Below, piece by piece: positions 10,280-20,999 of a DNA stretch of 64,000 bases. The notes under the pieces are model-generated. The model did no database searches. It was not told where the DNA came from and saw nothing but the letters and a program-made list of their open reading frames with translations. Positions within the stretch are counted from its first letter, which is position 1. Each line of letters begins with the position of its first letter. Source of the stretch: Sequoia sempervirens (lineage: Eukaryota; Streptophyta; Pinopsida; Cupressales; Cupressaceae); NCBI GenBank assembly GCA_007258455.2, contig VDFB02373365.1, positions 226,250,348 to 226,314,347 of the forward strand, given 5' to 3'. The position numbers and the translations under genes are program-made.

Positions 10280-12052
10280 TAACACCACCAATTTGGATAT
10301 GATTAGAATCAATGAGGTCTTGAACAACATGTTTAAGATGTTTGCAATGTTTTGTATCATGTCCATTTTATCGGTCAAAATTGCAAAATACATTTTTTCT
10401 ATAGTTTGGAGGTAAAGGCTTAGTAGGATCAGGAGCTCTAATAGGAGACCTATAAGGAAATTAAGTTCTTGTTTAAGAGTTGCAACATGGTGTTATGAAG
10501 GGTATCAAGTAGAGGGGTAAATAGTCTATTTCTATCTCCAAATAAATATGATTTTTTGTCTTTATAGCAGCCACTTGACTGTCAACATGTTGAGCTGGTT
10601 GAGCGGAATTAAGTTGTAAAAGGAACTAATTTTTTTTCTTGAGTGGTTGATAGTTGTTTTGAGGTGTGAATTCAGATTTTTCAAGATGGATAGAGGGAGT
10701 TTTCACTTCTCGACTACTAATAATTTTTTTTTAATCATGAGGGTTGTACATAACTATGTGAAGGAGGGAAATTTCATCATCCCAATCTTATCTTGAAGAT
10801 TATTTTGTAAATTCTCAATGAACATACATTGAAGATCAGGATCGGGAATCTTAGTGTTGATTTATGAATAAAGCAATTGATAACGGGTGATAAATTTGGT
10901 GACCTTTACATAATATTTTTTCTTACATCTCATTAAATTTGCTAAGGTTATCTTAGGACCCATGTGCACTTGGAAATGATTAAGGAAGGCATTAATAATT
11001 TCATTAAATGAACATATTGAATTATTTGCTAAGGAACAAAACCATTCCAAGGTAGTATCTTTCAAGGATCTATTGAAGAGTTTAGCCAAGAGTTTATCCT
11101 CAAAAATAAAGTCAATACATAAGGTGGTATATGTGGAAAAATGACTAATAGGATCTCCTTTCCCACCATATTTCTCAAATCTAGGAATCTATATACCTTG
11201 TGGCATTTATGTTCTTAATATCTCCAAGGATAATGGGCTTCTTTTGACATATTGTGATGGTTAGCCATTTTTGTTTTGAATTAATGTAACAATTTGTTGT
11301 TGGAGGGATGAAACACTTTGCAAGAGTTGGTTAAGGATAGGATCATTTTTTGTGTTGTGAGATGGAGGTGAATAGGGTGGAAGTATATATGTGTTCAAAG
11401 GACAAATGAATTGTAAATTTGTGAGCTGGGATGGGTAAGGAGATATGTGATTTGAATATACAAAGATAGAGGGATTAGTAGTGGAAATACCTAAGGAAGT
11501 ATTTACATTGCTAGTAGGTTGTATGGTTGTAGTAATATTTGGATTAGTGTATGTTGGAATAGAGGTTATGGTTGTGGGAGGAGGAATTGAATTTCCACCT
11601 TGAATTTGAGTATACCCCAAAGCTTGAGCACAACTAGTAATTGTAGGGAAATTGTTGGTAATGATGTGATTTAAGCTATGTAGAACTTCTATTCCTTGTT
11701 CATTTTCAATTATTCTCATGTTGTCAATGATAGGAATCACATTACCAATGATGTATTCAAAACTCACAAAGTATTGTAATTTCTATAACTCTTCATCTAT
11801 TCTTCTTAAGTTATCTTAAGGGACACTAGCAACCCTTGATTCAATATTAGTCACATTAGTTGTTGGTAAGGAGTTCATAGGAAATGAAGTGTCAAGGGTA
11901 TGGTCCATAGGAGGTTGACTAATTTCAACACTATGAGTGAAAGAGTTGGAAAACCCAAGATCCATGGCGAGTGATGTATAACAGGATGACATGAGTCTCA
12001 AAATACATCTCATGATAGTCTTAGCAATAGGACACCAAGTTGTGAAGCTCAT
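10280..12052 (-). pseudogene. Gypsy gag (Tat/Ogre-like), degenerate
   Basis: Gag is the structural capsid protein. Going down the minus strand there is: an N-terminal frame (12052-11816, start MSFTTWCPIAKT); a Thr/Asn/Pro-rich region with a QSVSSLQQQIVTLIQ coiled segment (11767-11261); then the capsid core (about 11150-10862) with LEWFCSLANNSICSFNEII and FLNHFQV, matching the retrotransposon gag domain in style; and a zinc-knuckle remnant near 10390-10300 reading HDTKHCKHLKHVV. At least three stops or frameshifts separate these parts. The order gag then protease on one strand supports one element transcribed leftwards. Confidence 0.75.
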
Positions 12053-12388
12053 ACAAGTTTCTCAAAACCTAGGTGCACCCAAAATGGAGAATAGGTAAAA
12101 TACAATCAAACACCCTAGAATGTAATATGCAATGCAAGTATGTAAAATAAAATTTTAGATTTAAAACAAGATAAATTTCTAATTAGGCTATGCAAAAACT
12201 TGAAAATTATGTCTTTTAAATGCAATTTCAAATTCAAAAAATGCACTGAATTTGACAAATTAACCTTAATATGAACAATTTCAAAAAATAGAAAAATGGA
12301 AATTGAAACAACAAACTAAATGTAAAAATACAAAAGGAAGAAATGGTGTTTTTAATGCTTAGAAATTCAAAAAAATACCTGATCGTGA

Positions 12389-12416
12389 ACTCATTCACCC
12401 ATGGGAAAATGGGTCT
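12389..12416. repeat. Palindromic leader hairpin, copy 1
   Basis: ACTCATTCACCCATGGG followed by AAAATGGGTCT. Imperfect inverted repeat around CCCATGGG; same motif as 13183, 16210, 17151 and 17821. Confidence 0.7.
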
Positions 12417-13182
12417 CACTTCAGGGTTTTGAAAAATTAAGTTATAGATTTTTGAGTTGATTTCTATGGTTTTCAAAATTTGGTTTCAAACAAGTGGTTA
12501 CTGTTTTAGATTTTTGGAAATCAAATTTAAATTTAAGTACAAAATGATGTTAAATGAAAAACAAAAAAACCTAATTTGAGATGCAATTTTTATTCAATTT
12601 TATAATGTAAATGACTAATAATGCAATGTTATGTAAACACTATGCAAAATGACTAAGATTTTTGAATTTTCTAGATTTTAAAGAATACAAAAATGCAAAT
12701 CTAGAACCCTAAATGAGATGAAAATCAATGCAATGCAATACAAAGTAATGAAAATCCTAGATATAGGCTTGAAAATGAACTCAAAAGTTAAAAATTTATG
12801 GTGCTCAAATGTCAAGTTCACCAAATGAGACACCAAAAATTGAGGTTCACCAATCATTATGAAATGATAACAAGATGAACCTATTTCTTAATATTTCACT
12901 AGGAAATGATATCCCCACAAAGAATTGACTAACATCCCTTAGGTGAATCAAATCAATGTGAAAATTTACAAATTTCCTTATGCTTTAAGGACAAGGGTCA
13001 AGTTCGAACAACACTTTTGGGAGAAAAACTAAAAATAGAAAATCAACATAATTATGCTAATTCAAACTTGAAACAACAATATGAAACTCAATATTAGCAG
13101 AATTGAAAAAATGATTGCAAATTTGAGAAGGGCATAAAGGTGTTTACCAATCACCAAACGTCAGTTTCTAAAGCTTTTTTGA

Positions 13183-13210
13183 GACTCATTCGCCCATGGG
13201 TGAATGGGTC
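13183..13210. repeat. Palindromic leader hairpin, copy 2
   Basis: GACTCATTCGCCCATGGG followed by TGAATGGGTC. Near-perfect inverted repeat (ACTCATTCGCCCATGG against its mirror), able to fold as a stem of about 12 bp. Confidence 0.75.
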
Positions 13211-13886
13211 TTTTGTTAGGGTTTTTAGAAATCTTTTGATAGCCTATGATGTTGATCTATAGCTTTTGATTTTTCAAGGTTTTAGTGTCAAAAAATTAGA
13301 AATAAGATTTGTAGGTTAGATTATGTGATTTAATGATAACTTTGACAACTTTTGTAACTTTGACAAAATTTCCAATCTTGCACTTCAAGAGGTCTCCAAT
13401 CCTTCTTCAACCTAAATCTGCAAAAAAAGCACAATAGAGAAAAATTGTTTGTCTTTGGTGAATGGTGGTTTACCTTTGTCAAACCCCATGTGGATAATTA
13501 AACCTTGGATTGAAATAAGGTGTGAATGATAGAATGAAGAATGAATAATGCTATATTACTACTCAACAAACCATTGAATGAACCTTTGAATGTAGATTTG
13601 CAGCTTGCATGAAATGGCTTCAATATTGGATGTGGATCTTGATACTTGAATCGATGCTTTGAATGCTTGACTTGAATCTTGAAACCTACATCACAATGTT
13701 AGCTCCAAAAGCATGCATGATGCAAGAATACTTTGACATGATGATTAGATCTTGATTGCTGAAATAAATCTCTGCTAATTTTTCTCTTAAATGCTCTTGA
13801 TTGTTAACTTTGCTATTGTGAAATTTCTCTTTAAATGCACTTGAGATATCTTGAAATTCTAGGTGAAACTTAGTGAAATAACCATG

Positions 13887-13894
13887 TATTTATA
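13887..13894 (-). promoter_or_regulatory. TATA box of minus-strand Tat-like element
   Basis: On the minus strand the sequence reads CATATAAATACATGG, a good plant TATA box. It lies about 1.8 kb upstream of the gag frame and sits in the same relative position as the TATA box at 16394 of the inverted relative. Confidence 0.55.
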
Positions 13895-14079
13895 TGTATG
13901 TATCCTTAATTTCCCAAAATTCAAATATTACAAGTCAACATTGAAATATGGATTCAAGGACCTTAAAATACCACCAAAATATATAGTTAAATTTAGGTTC
14001 AAAGGCCTACGGGTCCCAAATCCCTATTCCTGGAACATACATTACTCAAGGTAAAGTGTTATGTGCTGAAATTAATTAT

Positions 14080-14920
14080 TGTCGGGTTTCCCCTTTGGAA
14101 AATGTAATTTATTAGGCTTGTAAATGAATAATATGGCTTATTAAGGCCTAATTAAGTTCAATTTAATTAAGAGGACACAAAGAAGTATGAAAATGTAAAG
14201 GGATACATTTTTCAACACTGAATTAGGGTGTTATTAAGTCCATTTTAACTAGGAGGGCCCAAACATAGCATGAAAATGTAAAGTGATGCATTTTTCAACA
14301 CTACAATATAATTATGAAAATGAGGCGATAAATGGGTTTTTGAAACACATATGTGCAAAATATGCACGTGATTGAAGGAAAAGAGAAGACAAAAACTTCA
14401 ATTGCAAAGGGATAAAAATAAGATGAGGACACAAAGATGTTGATGAATATTCTAGATGCTAGTTTGCTGCAAATCTAAGGGTTCACATTGTGATAGGTGT
14501 CAAGTGGCTAGTGAACCTAAGTTTTCCCCAATTTTTACAATGTAATATCTCATTCTTTTGTAAGGGATCTATTTTGGTTATTTAAGTTCTGAAAGAAAAA
14601 AAGAAATTGTACATGGATGTGGGGGTTCTTTGTACTAGGTGAATGTTTATGTTTATAGGTCACCATATTATAGTGTTGTTCTATTTTGATTTGTGGTGCA
14701 TATGAATACACACTATTTTGTGTTTATTTCCAAGTTGAAATGTGTTGTTTTTTGATTGGGAATAATCAACGATAATTGATTTCTTCATGTATATTTGTTG
14801 CAAAGAACTATTTTCATTATTTCTTCATTTCCAAAGGATATATTAAATGCTCTCATGAAAAATAGTAATAATAAATTATACTTTCAAATGGATTGTTAAG
14901 TATGATTGTATTGTAGGCTT
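14080..14920 (+). repeat. LTR-like U3 segment (starts TGTCGGG)
   Basis: Plus-strand sequence beginning TGTCGGGTTTCCCC has the layout of a gypsy LTR. It has AAATGAGGCGATAAATGGG near 14315-14335 and GATAGGTGTCAAGTGGC near 14490. Comparable words (AAATGAAGCCAGTAAATGGG and GTGTCAACAGTGG) occur in the same order at about 58800-58960. It is cut by the TIR element at 14926. Neither a partner LTR nor a target duplication was found, so it may be a fragment or a solo LTR. Confidence 0.4.
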
Positions 14921-14925
14921 TAGAG

Positions 14926-15704
14926 GGTATGTGCAGGATCATGATGGGCCAGAAAGTGGCAACATGATGGGTATGTGGCTGACGACTTTTTTTTTACCAA
15001 AACTTGATGAAATGAAAAGGGTTTTTAAAGTAGATTCTTAGCTTTCCACCAATATAAATTATGCTTTACTTTGAATTTAATAAGTAATTATTATTCATTT
15101 TCTATTCAAATTACGACTACAGTCCTGATTGATAGACTTATTGAAAAACATCTATAGCTTGCAAACAGTATCACATTTTTTGAATCCAAAGCATGTGTCA
15201 AATTCTATGCTTCGCATACTATAGGATTAAAAAAAGAAAATTTGAATTTCATGAAGTTTTGACCAAGTTAAGGTGGTCAGACATACTATTTTTTTATATT
15301 TTTTAAAAGTTGTAATAAAAAATTCATAATTAATTATTTACTTGGAAAAAAATTACAAAAAAATATGCATCACATCAGGATATGATTCCTCTACTTATAT
15401 CCAAAATATTATAAAAAATATTATCATTTTATTGTGGTTAGGGTGGGATAGACACCTACTTCTTATTTTTTGAAATTTTGTACCATTGAAATTTCAAATT
15501 TTCACCAAATAGATTTTATTTTTAAAAAACAAACCTAATAGTTTAGAAACTACATTCAATTTTCTAAAAATTCTATTCTTACATATTTTGGAAATAATAT
15601 AGATAACTTATTCAAATTTTTATGTCAAGTTGCCTAACTCTGATTTTTCTGATTTTTTTGCCACTTAAGGGCCTGTTTTTTCCATGATGATCCTGCACAT
15701 ACCC
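14926..15704 (+). mobile_element. TIR element (MITE-like), copy 1
   Basis: A 779-bp non-coding element. The left end is GGTATGTGCAGGATCAT and the right end is its inverted form ATGATCCTGCACATACCC, about 20 bp of terminal inverted repeat. Next to it are sub-terminal words (GGGCC, GTGGC and a second GGGTATGTGG about 45 bp in). It is flanked by TAGAG at 14921-14925 and 15705-15709. The interior is AT-rich without frames. A second copy lies at 28756-29538 in the opposite orientation. TIRs plus a 5-bp target duplication suggest a non-autonomous DNA transposon; 5 bp does not fit hAT (8), Mutator (9-11), PIF/Harbinger or CACTA (3) or Tc1/mariner (TA). Confidence 0.85.
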
Positions 15705-16393
15705 TAGAGATCTTATTATCATCCATTTGTAATATAATAAAAGATCATTAATATATGTATTACATTTTGATATGAGATGTAGGATGCATTACTCTATAGC
15801 CCACACTTAGGAATCATCCATTCTTGTGTAGTTTTTACTTCTTGAATGGTTTAAACAATTCATAAATTCCAATGATTATTTTCTTTTAAGTTTAATTTAT
15901 TAGGTTTTTTGCATCTTCATGGATTTTAAGTAATGTAGGGGATATGCCTAAGATTTTATCATTTATTACTCTATGTGTTTGTGTGACATAGAAAATTGGA
16001 CCCTCTTGAAAAAAGAGATAATTTCATGCCTAATTAGACCTACTTTTGATTACCCATGCATCATTTATCCTTCAAAACGACATTTATAGGCCCCTAAGAC
16101 CCATTATTTTTTATCTAGAGCCCTGTTTCACCTACAAAACCAGTTAAATTCCAACAAAAAACATTCAATTCATTCATATCCAGAAAAACAACCTTCAAAA
16201 ACCACTAGAGGGACCTATTCGCCACCTTGGGTGAATGAGTCCCCTCTGGTGCAACCCATTCGTGAAGGTTGGTGAATGAATCCCTTTTGAGGGAAATTTC
16301 AATTTTGAGCTGGAATTCAATTAATTCAACTTAATGTTTTGGTGAATGTTAACCTCTTAGGTCTAAATAAAGGGAAAATTAGGTGTTGATGTT
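15705..16393 (+). other. U3-like region upstream of plus-strand TATA box
   Basis: AT-rich, no coding frame. It contains one full palindromic hairpin at 16210-16244 and a related, weaker one at 16254-16286. By position it is the upstream part of the long LTR or promoter region of the plus-strand Tat-like element. Confidence 0.45.
16210..16244. repeat. Palindromic leader hairpin, copy 3 (with a weaker repeat to 16286)
   Basis: GGGACCTATTCGCCACCTTG pairs with the following GGTGAATGAGTCCC. The next 40 bases carry a second version (ACCCATTCGTGAAGG with GGTGAATGAATCCC). Stem words match those at 13183, 17151 and 17821. Confidence 0.7.
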
Positions 16394-16401
16394 TATAAAT
16401 A
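16394..16401 (+). promoter_or_regulatory. TATA box of plus-strand Tat-like element
   Basis: GTTTATAAATACTCATTTT contains a canonical TATAAATA. It is 2.6 kb upstream of the protease region and points away from the minus-strand TATA at 13887. Confidence 0.6.
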
Positions 16402-17150
16402 CTCATTTTAAGTCATTTTTCAAATCTTTTAGCCATTTCACAAAAGCAAATTCTAAAGTCAAGTCTTCTACAACAAGTTTCATTAGCAAAGTTGAAGTTT
16501 TACGACAACAAACTAGGGTTTTTGCAAGTCTTGAAGCTCACTTTTTTTTATCAAGATTCAACATTGTAAAGGGTTGATGATGGATGTCTATGGTGGATCA
16601 TGGAGAAATCTAGGTTGAGGAGATCCAACTAGCCATCAAATCACACCTAAATACTTGTTTTCAAAGAGATTCCATCTTCCATTTCTTCTCTATCTTCCAG
16701 TTTTGATGTGTTGTGAGATTTCTAGGGTTGAGATCTTGCATCACTCAAATCATATTTGCATTTCTCATTCTATCACAATAGAATAGGGTTTTTGACATAC
16801 TTCAGACTTTCCTAGTCTTTAACACATTTGAGGCTAGGGTTTTATGCATATTTTTATTCATTCAAGGTTTAATTACCCAACTATGGGTTTGACCAAGGAA
16901 AATCCCCCATTAGAAAAACAATTTTAAGTTGTTTTGTAGGAATTTTCTGAGATCTCGATTCAGGTTCCCATCAAAAATTGTTGTACAAGTGTCAAGTTGC
17001 AGAGCAGAGATTTGAAATCATAGAAATTTGAAAGTGGATTGATTCTCTATGCATGGTGAATGAGTCCCTCATGAGGTGACATTTTTAGTCAAATGTAGAA
17101 CCAGACACCCAGTTGGCATAAAACAATTTCTGGGCAAAAAAACCCTGACC

Positions 17151-17187
17151 TGGGACTGATTCGTCAAAGGTGGGGAATGAGTCCCAG
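17151..17187. repeat. Palindromic leader hairpin, copy 4
   Basis: TGGGACTGATTCGTCAAAGG pairs with the following TGGGGAATGAGTCCCA: an inverted repeat with a small loop. Confidence 0.7.
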
Positions 17188-17820
17188 TCAATTCAAGATC
17201 GAATTTGATAGAATTCCAAATTTCTTTCTAGTCCTCTTCAGCTTCTCAAGTGCACACATTCTAATATTTGGCTTTCTATTAAGTTTAATTTACATTTTCA
17301 TTCATCATTTTAAGCTTTTTGCAAACATCACCGTGTTTTCAAACATTGCATATATCTTAGGTTTTGCATTCATAATAAATTAATTACATTTCATAGTTGC
17401 ATTTAGATCATCTCATTTATCCTTAATTACATCATACATTTCCTAATTTGAGTGAACCACATAGATTTTGAGTGGGGTTTATCTCTCTCCTTTTAGGTGA
17501 AACATCCTAAGAGTGCAGGAGTAGCCTATAAATCCCATTCCCAAAAATATATGGTTAATTTTGGTGAACCTACATATTGAACAACATATCATTCTGATTT
17601 TCATTTATCTTTGCATCTTAGGACTTAATTGCATTGTCTTTTGCATTGTTTGTGCATCCTAGGGCTTCTTAAAATTGCATTAGTGAAAGTATCATTTCAA
17701 AGTTTATTATTGCATCTCATTTCATATCATCATTCCAAAATTTTGCATTTCCATTCTTTATCCGCATTGTACAAACCTAAACACATTCAAAAAAGTAAAA
17801 AAAAACCTAAAAATCTCTAT

Positions 17821-17859
17821 CCTGGGACTCATTTGCCACCTTGGGCGAATCAGTCCCAC
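17821..17859. repeat. Palindromic leader hairpin, copy 5
   Basis: CCTGGGACTCATTTGCCACC pairs with the following TTGGGCGAATCAGTCCCAC. Closest in sequence to copy 3. Confidence 0.72.
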
Positions 17860-17985
17860 TATAATTTTTGAATCAGTATTTCCAGAATTTAGTTTATTGC
17901 TTTGTACATTTATGTTTCCTAGAATTTATTTTCTGTCATAGTTCAGTCATCTTCTGATTTATTACCATAAGCATCATTTTCTTTC

Positions 17986-19010
17986 ATGGCATTTATGGAT
18001 AGTCTTAGATTTTTGCAAATTTCCTTTTTAGTATTCATTCCTAGTTCTTTTAGATCAAATTCCTTGATACCTAAAAACACAACTGAAACATCAAACCAAC
18101 CTTTCAAGAACATGATTCAATTTCGAAACAACATTTCATCCAAGCCTCTTCATAGTTATGATGTATAAAATTTAAATGAAGTTCTTCATGACTTCCTCTT
18201 ACTCACTTCATCCTCTATCACTTGCAATAAGAAACCTAAACCAATTAATGATAACTTATCCCTAAAACCTTTTGGTTGTGATGACTTTGACTTGTTAGAT
18301 GAAGCCCTTCAAGACTTCATCTCACCTATGTCATCCACTAAGGTTTGTTGTGATCAACCCACAATAACAAACATTAACACCTCTAATACTTATCCTTAAT
18401 AGTTTAAACCAATTGACAATAACTCACCCCTCAAACCTTTTCGTCGTGATGACTTGGATTTGTTAGATGGGTCCCTTTAGAACTTCATTTCACTCAAGTC
18501 ATCCACTAAGGTTTGTTGTGAGAAATCTAAAACTAAGGATGTTAATGTGATTCAATCTCAACTCATTCTTAACCCACCCTCGCATAAAATTCATCCTTCG
18601 AATAAACCTAAATTCACGCTTTACCCACCTAAAACCGATGTGTTGCAACAATCCAATAATATTACTATTGCTCATACATATAATACTTGAAATAATCTGC
18701 AACCACTGCAGCCAATCCCACCCTCTTTACCTTTACTCAATCCACCTAGTGCTCCTCACTTTTCCTTACACACAAAGGAGTATGATCTTGTTGAACAATT
18801 AAACAATACTCCTACAAATATTTTCCTTTGAGATTTACTTTAGAACTCCCCAAATTACCACAATATTCCTTAAACAACATTACAACAAATTAGAGTTCCC
18901 CTAGTACAACTCTGAATGATGCGGTAGCTTTAATACATGGAATGAATCAAATGAATCTAGACATCACTTTCCATCAACATGAGCTCCCTCCTTTAGAGTT
19001 GTGAAAACAA
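17986..19010 (+). pseudogene. Pre-protease part of Tat-like polyprotein with repeated module
   Basis: Plus-strand translation, interrupted by stops (for example near 18165, 18397 and 18477), is rich in Asn, Pro, Ser and Lys. It contains a module present three times: K-P-L-H-S-Y-D near 18142, KPFGCDDFDLLDEAL near 18265 and KPFRRDDLDLLDGSL near 18433, each followed by a DF/NF-I segment. The two later modules are also followed by SSTKVCC. The spacings of 123 and 168 bp keep the frame. The segment lies just upstream of the retropepsin at 19.03 kb, so it is probably the C-terminal gag or gag-pro linker. A typical capsid core was not recognised here. Confidence 0.55.
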
Positions 19011-19014
19011 AATG

Positions 19015-19890
19015 AAGCCTTTATGATAATTTCTCAATTCAATCAAATAGGTATCAAAAGAACACTTATTGATAATGGTTCAGCCCTTAATGTGTGTAGT
19101 GTTAATCTCCTTGATAGATTGCATGTTGACGAGTCACAAATAATACCTGATTTTGTATCCATTTGAGGATTTGAAAATACAACAAAGCAACCACTCGGTA
19201 TAATCACTTTGCCTATTACAGTTGGGGTGGCTACTTTGAAAACTCCTATTCATGTCATGCCTTATGATCTTTCATATAATCTTCTTTTAGGAATACCATG
19301 GATTCACGAGATGAATGTAGTGCCTTCAACCCTTCATTGTATCATGAAATATGTCTATAACAATAACATTTATCAAGTTGAAATAGACCCTGAGCTTGAA
19401 AGTTGTGTGCACCTTGAAAAAGGAGCTACAAGTCCTCTGAAAGCATTAATCCCAAAATCCAACATAGATCCTCTTGAAATTGAACATTGTAATGATGAGG
19501 ATTCAATATCTAAATTATTTAGTGATGATTGGGGATCCTTAGAATTCACACCTTCCTTTTATGGGTGAATACATAATCACACAAAAGAGAGATGAGAAAC
19601 AAGAACAAGCAACATTCATGTCAACTCAAAATTCTGAACAATCTTCTCAAACATCTATCTCCTCTCCTTTAGTAGAAAATACAACATACACAACAAATTT
19701 TGATGAGATAGATTATCAATCTCTGCCTAATCTGAAAGAAATGGAAAGACTCTATGGAAAAGGTTATGAATTTGTGAAAAAATTAGGATATACTAGAAAA
19801 AGGTGTGGAAAAAATGAGCAAGGTATTCTTGTTCCTATCGAACCTAATATGCAAGAGACAAAAACAAGATTGGGATATTATTTTTTCTAA
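19015..19890 (+). pseudogene. Tat/Ogre-like aspartic protease and linker
   Basis: The translation gives KRTLIDNGSALNVCSVNLL (about 19060-19110). This is the retropepsin active site of Tat/Ogre elements, where D-N-G-S-A replaces the usual D-S/T-G-A. It is followed by ITLPITVGV and PYDLSYNLLLGIPWIHEMN, the conserved C-terminal flap region of this lineage. A TGA at about 19165 interrupts the frame. A Glu/Asp/Ser-rich linker follows (19561-19890). The enzyme would process Gag-Pol. It is on the same strand and upstream of RT and integrase. Confidence 0.8.
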
Positions 19891-20040
19891 AACGACAAAA
19901 TCTACTCAACGACCATCTTTGAACATCAACACTATTACATGTCAACCAAAACACAAAATCATAATCAAACATCCTAAATTGCTTGATATGAACTTACCAC
20001 TGTCATGGAAGTATGTTGATAGTATGAAACTCTAAAACAA

Positions 20041-20990
20041 ATGTTAGGAGTTTATGATAACACATCCTCTGCTACTCCCATGAAACAGGTTACCTGTGCT
20101 ATGATAGTTACCAAGAAAAATGATAGTGATATCATTGAAGAGTCTCATGAGTCTGAAGTTCCTAAATCTAATGTACTCCCTTTAGGAGATACAATTGATG
20201 TTCCAATGGAAGTCAATAATAAAGAAAAAGTTATTAAGATTGGGAAGTGCCTTGATGACAAAGAACAAGAAGACACTACAACTTTACTTCATGATTTTCC
20301 TAAAAAAATTGCTTGGAAATATTTTGATATGCCAGTTTTTGACCCAAAAATTGTGACACACAACATCGTTCCTGCTGAAAATGCTAAACCCATTCACCAA
20401 AAGCTACAAAAAATGCACCCTAATGTAGCGTTGCATGTCAAAGTAGAGCTTGAAAAAATCCTTGATGCAGGCTTCATTCAACTTATTGATTAATCTCCTT
20501 GGATCTCAAACATTGTTGCAATTGCTAAACCAAACAATTGTATTATGATATGTATAGATTTTCGTGACTTGAATAAATCTTCTTTAAAAGACGATTTTCC
20601 ACTTCCTAATATTGACATGATCACAAATTCAACTGCTAGACATTCTTTGTTGTCATTCATGGATGGATTCTCTGGTTATAATCAAATCCTTATTAATCCT
20701 CAAGATCAATACAAAACCTCCTTTACAACTATTTAGGGAATGTTTTGTTAGGTTGTGATGCCCTTCAGTTTAAAGAATGCTAATGCAACTTATCAACAAG
20801 CAATGACATTGATCTTTCATGATTACATCCACAAAATCTTGGAAGATTATGTTGATGGCATCCTTGTGAAATCCTTAACAAGACAAGACAATGTAAATGG
20901 TCTTCAAAAAATCTTTGAACGAATATGTAAATATAATATGTGATTAAATCCAATAAAGTGTGTCTTTGGTGTAGATAGTGGTAAACTTTT
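20041..20990 (+). pseudogene. Tat/Ogre-like reverse transcriptase
   Basis: RT copies the element's RNA into DNA. The pre-RT frame 20041-20493 ends in LEKILDAGFIQLID. RT motifs follow: ICIDFRDLNKSSLKDDFPLP, then LLSFMDGFSGYNQILI, then MPFSLKNANATYQQAM, and the catalytic box. The box reads Y-V-D-G-I-L-V-K-S at 20848-20874, where the second catalytic Asp of YVDD is Gly. In-frame stops lie at 20491 (TAA), 20734 (TAG) and 20941 (TGA). The first two sit where relatives normally have a coding residue (Trp for the TAG), so the copy is dead through both point changes and stops. Confidence 0.85.
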
Positions 20991-20999
20991 GGGGTTTGT

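Larger units (their letters stand above)
12053..13886 (-). other. Leader / R-U5 region of the minus-strand Tat-like element
   Basis: This is non-coding AT-rich sequence between the TATA box and gag. It contains two copies of a palindromic hairpin (12389-12416 and 13183-13210). Around 13440-13500 its reverse complement resembles the plus-strand sequence at 16860-16920 (shared CAAGGTTTAATTA and GGGTTTGAC words). So the two facing elements belong to one family and their leaders are inverted copies of each other. I could not place the LTR/internal boundary or a PBS with confidence. Confidence 0.5.
16402..17900 (+). other. Leader of the plus-strand Tat-like element
   Basis: There is no gene here; short plus frames (16383-16577, 17177-17383, 17629-17871) look like chance. 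The stretch carries hairpin copies at 17151-17187 and 17821-17859 and a half copy at 17051-17070. It also has a box CATCCTAAGAGTGCAGGAG at 17506-17524 that recurs at about 26400. The latter is followed in both places by GTAGCCTATAAAT. Confidence 0.5.
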
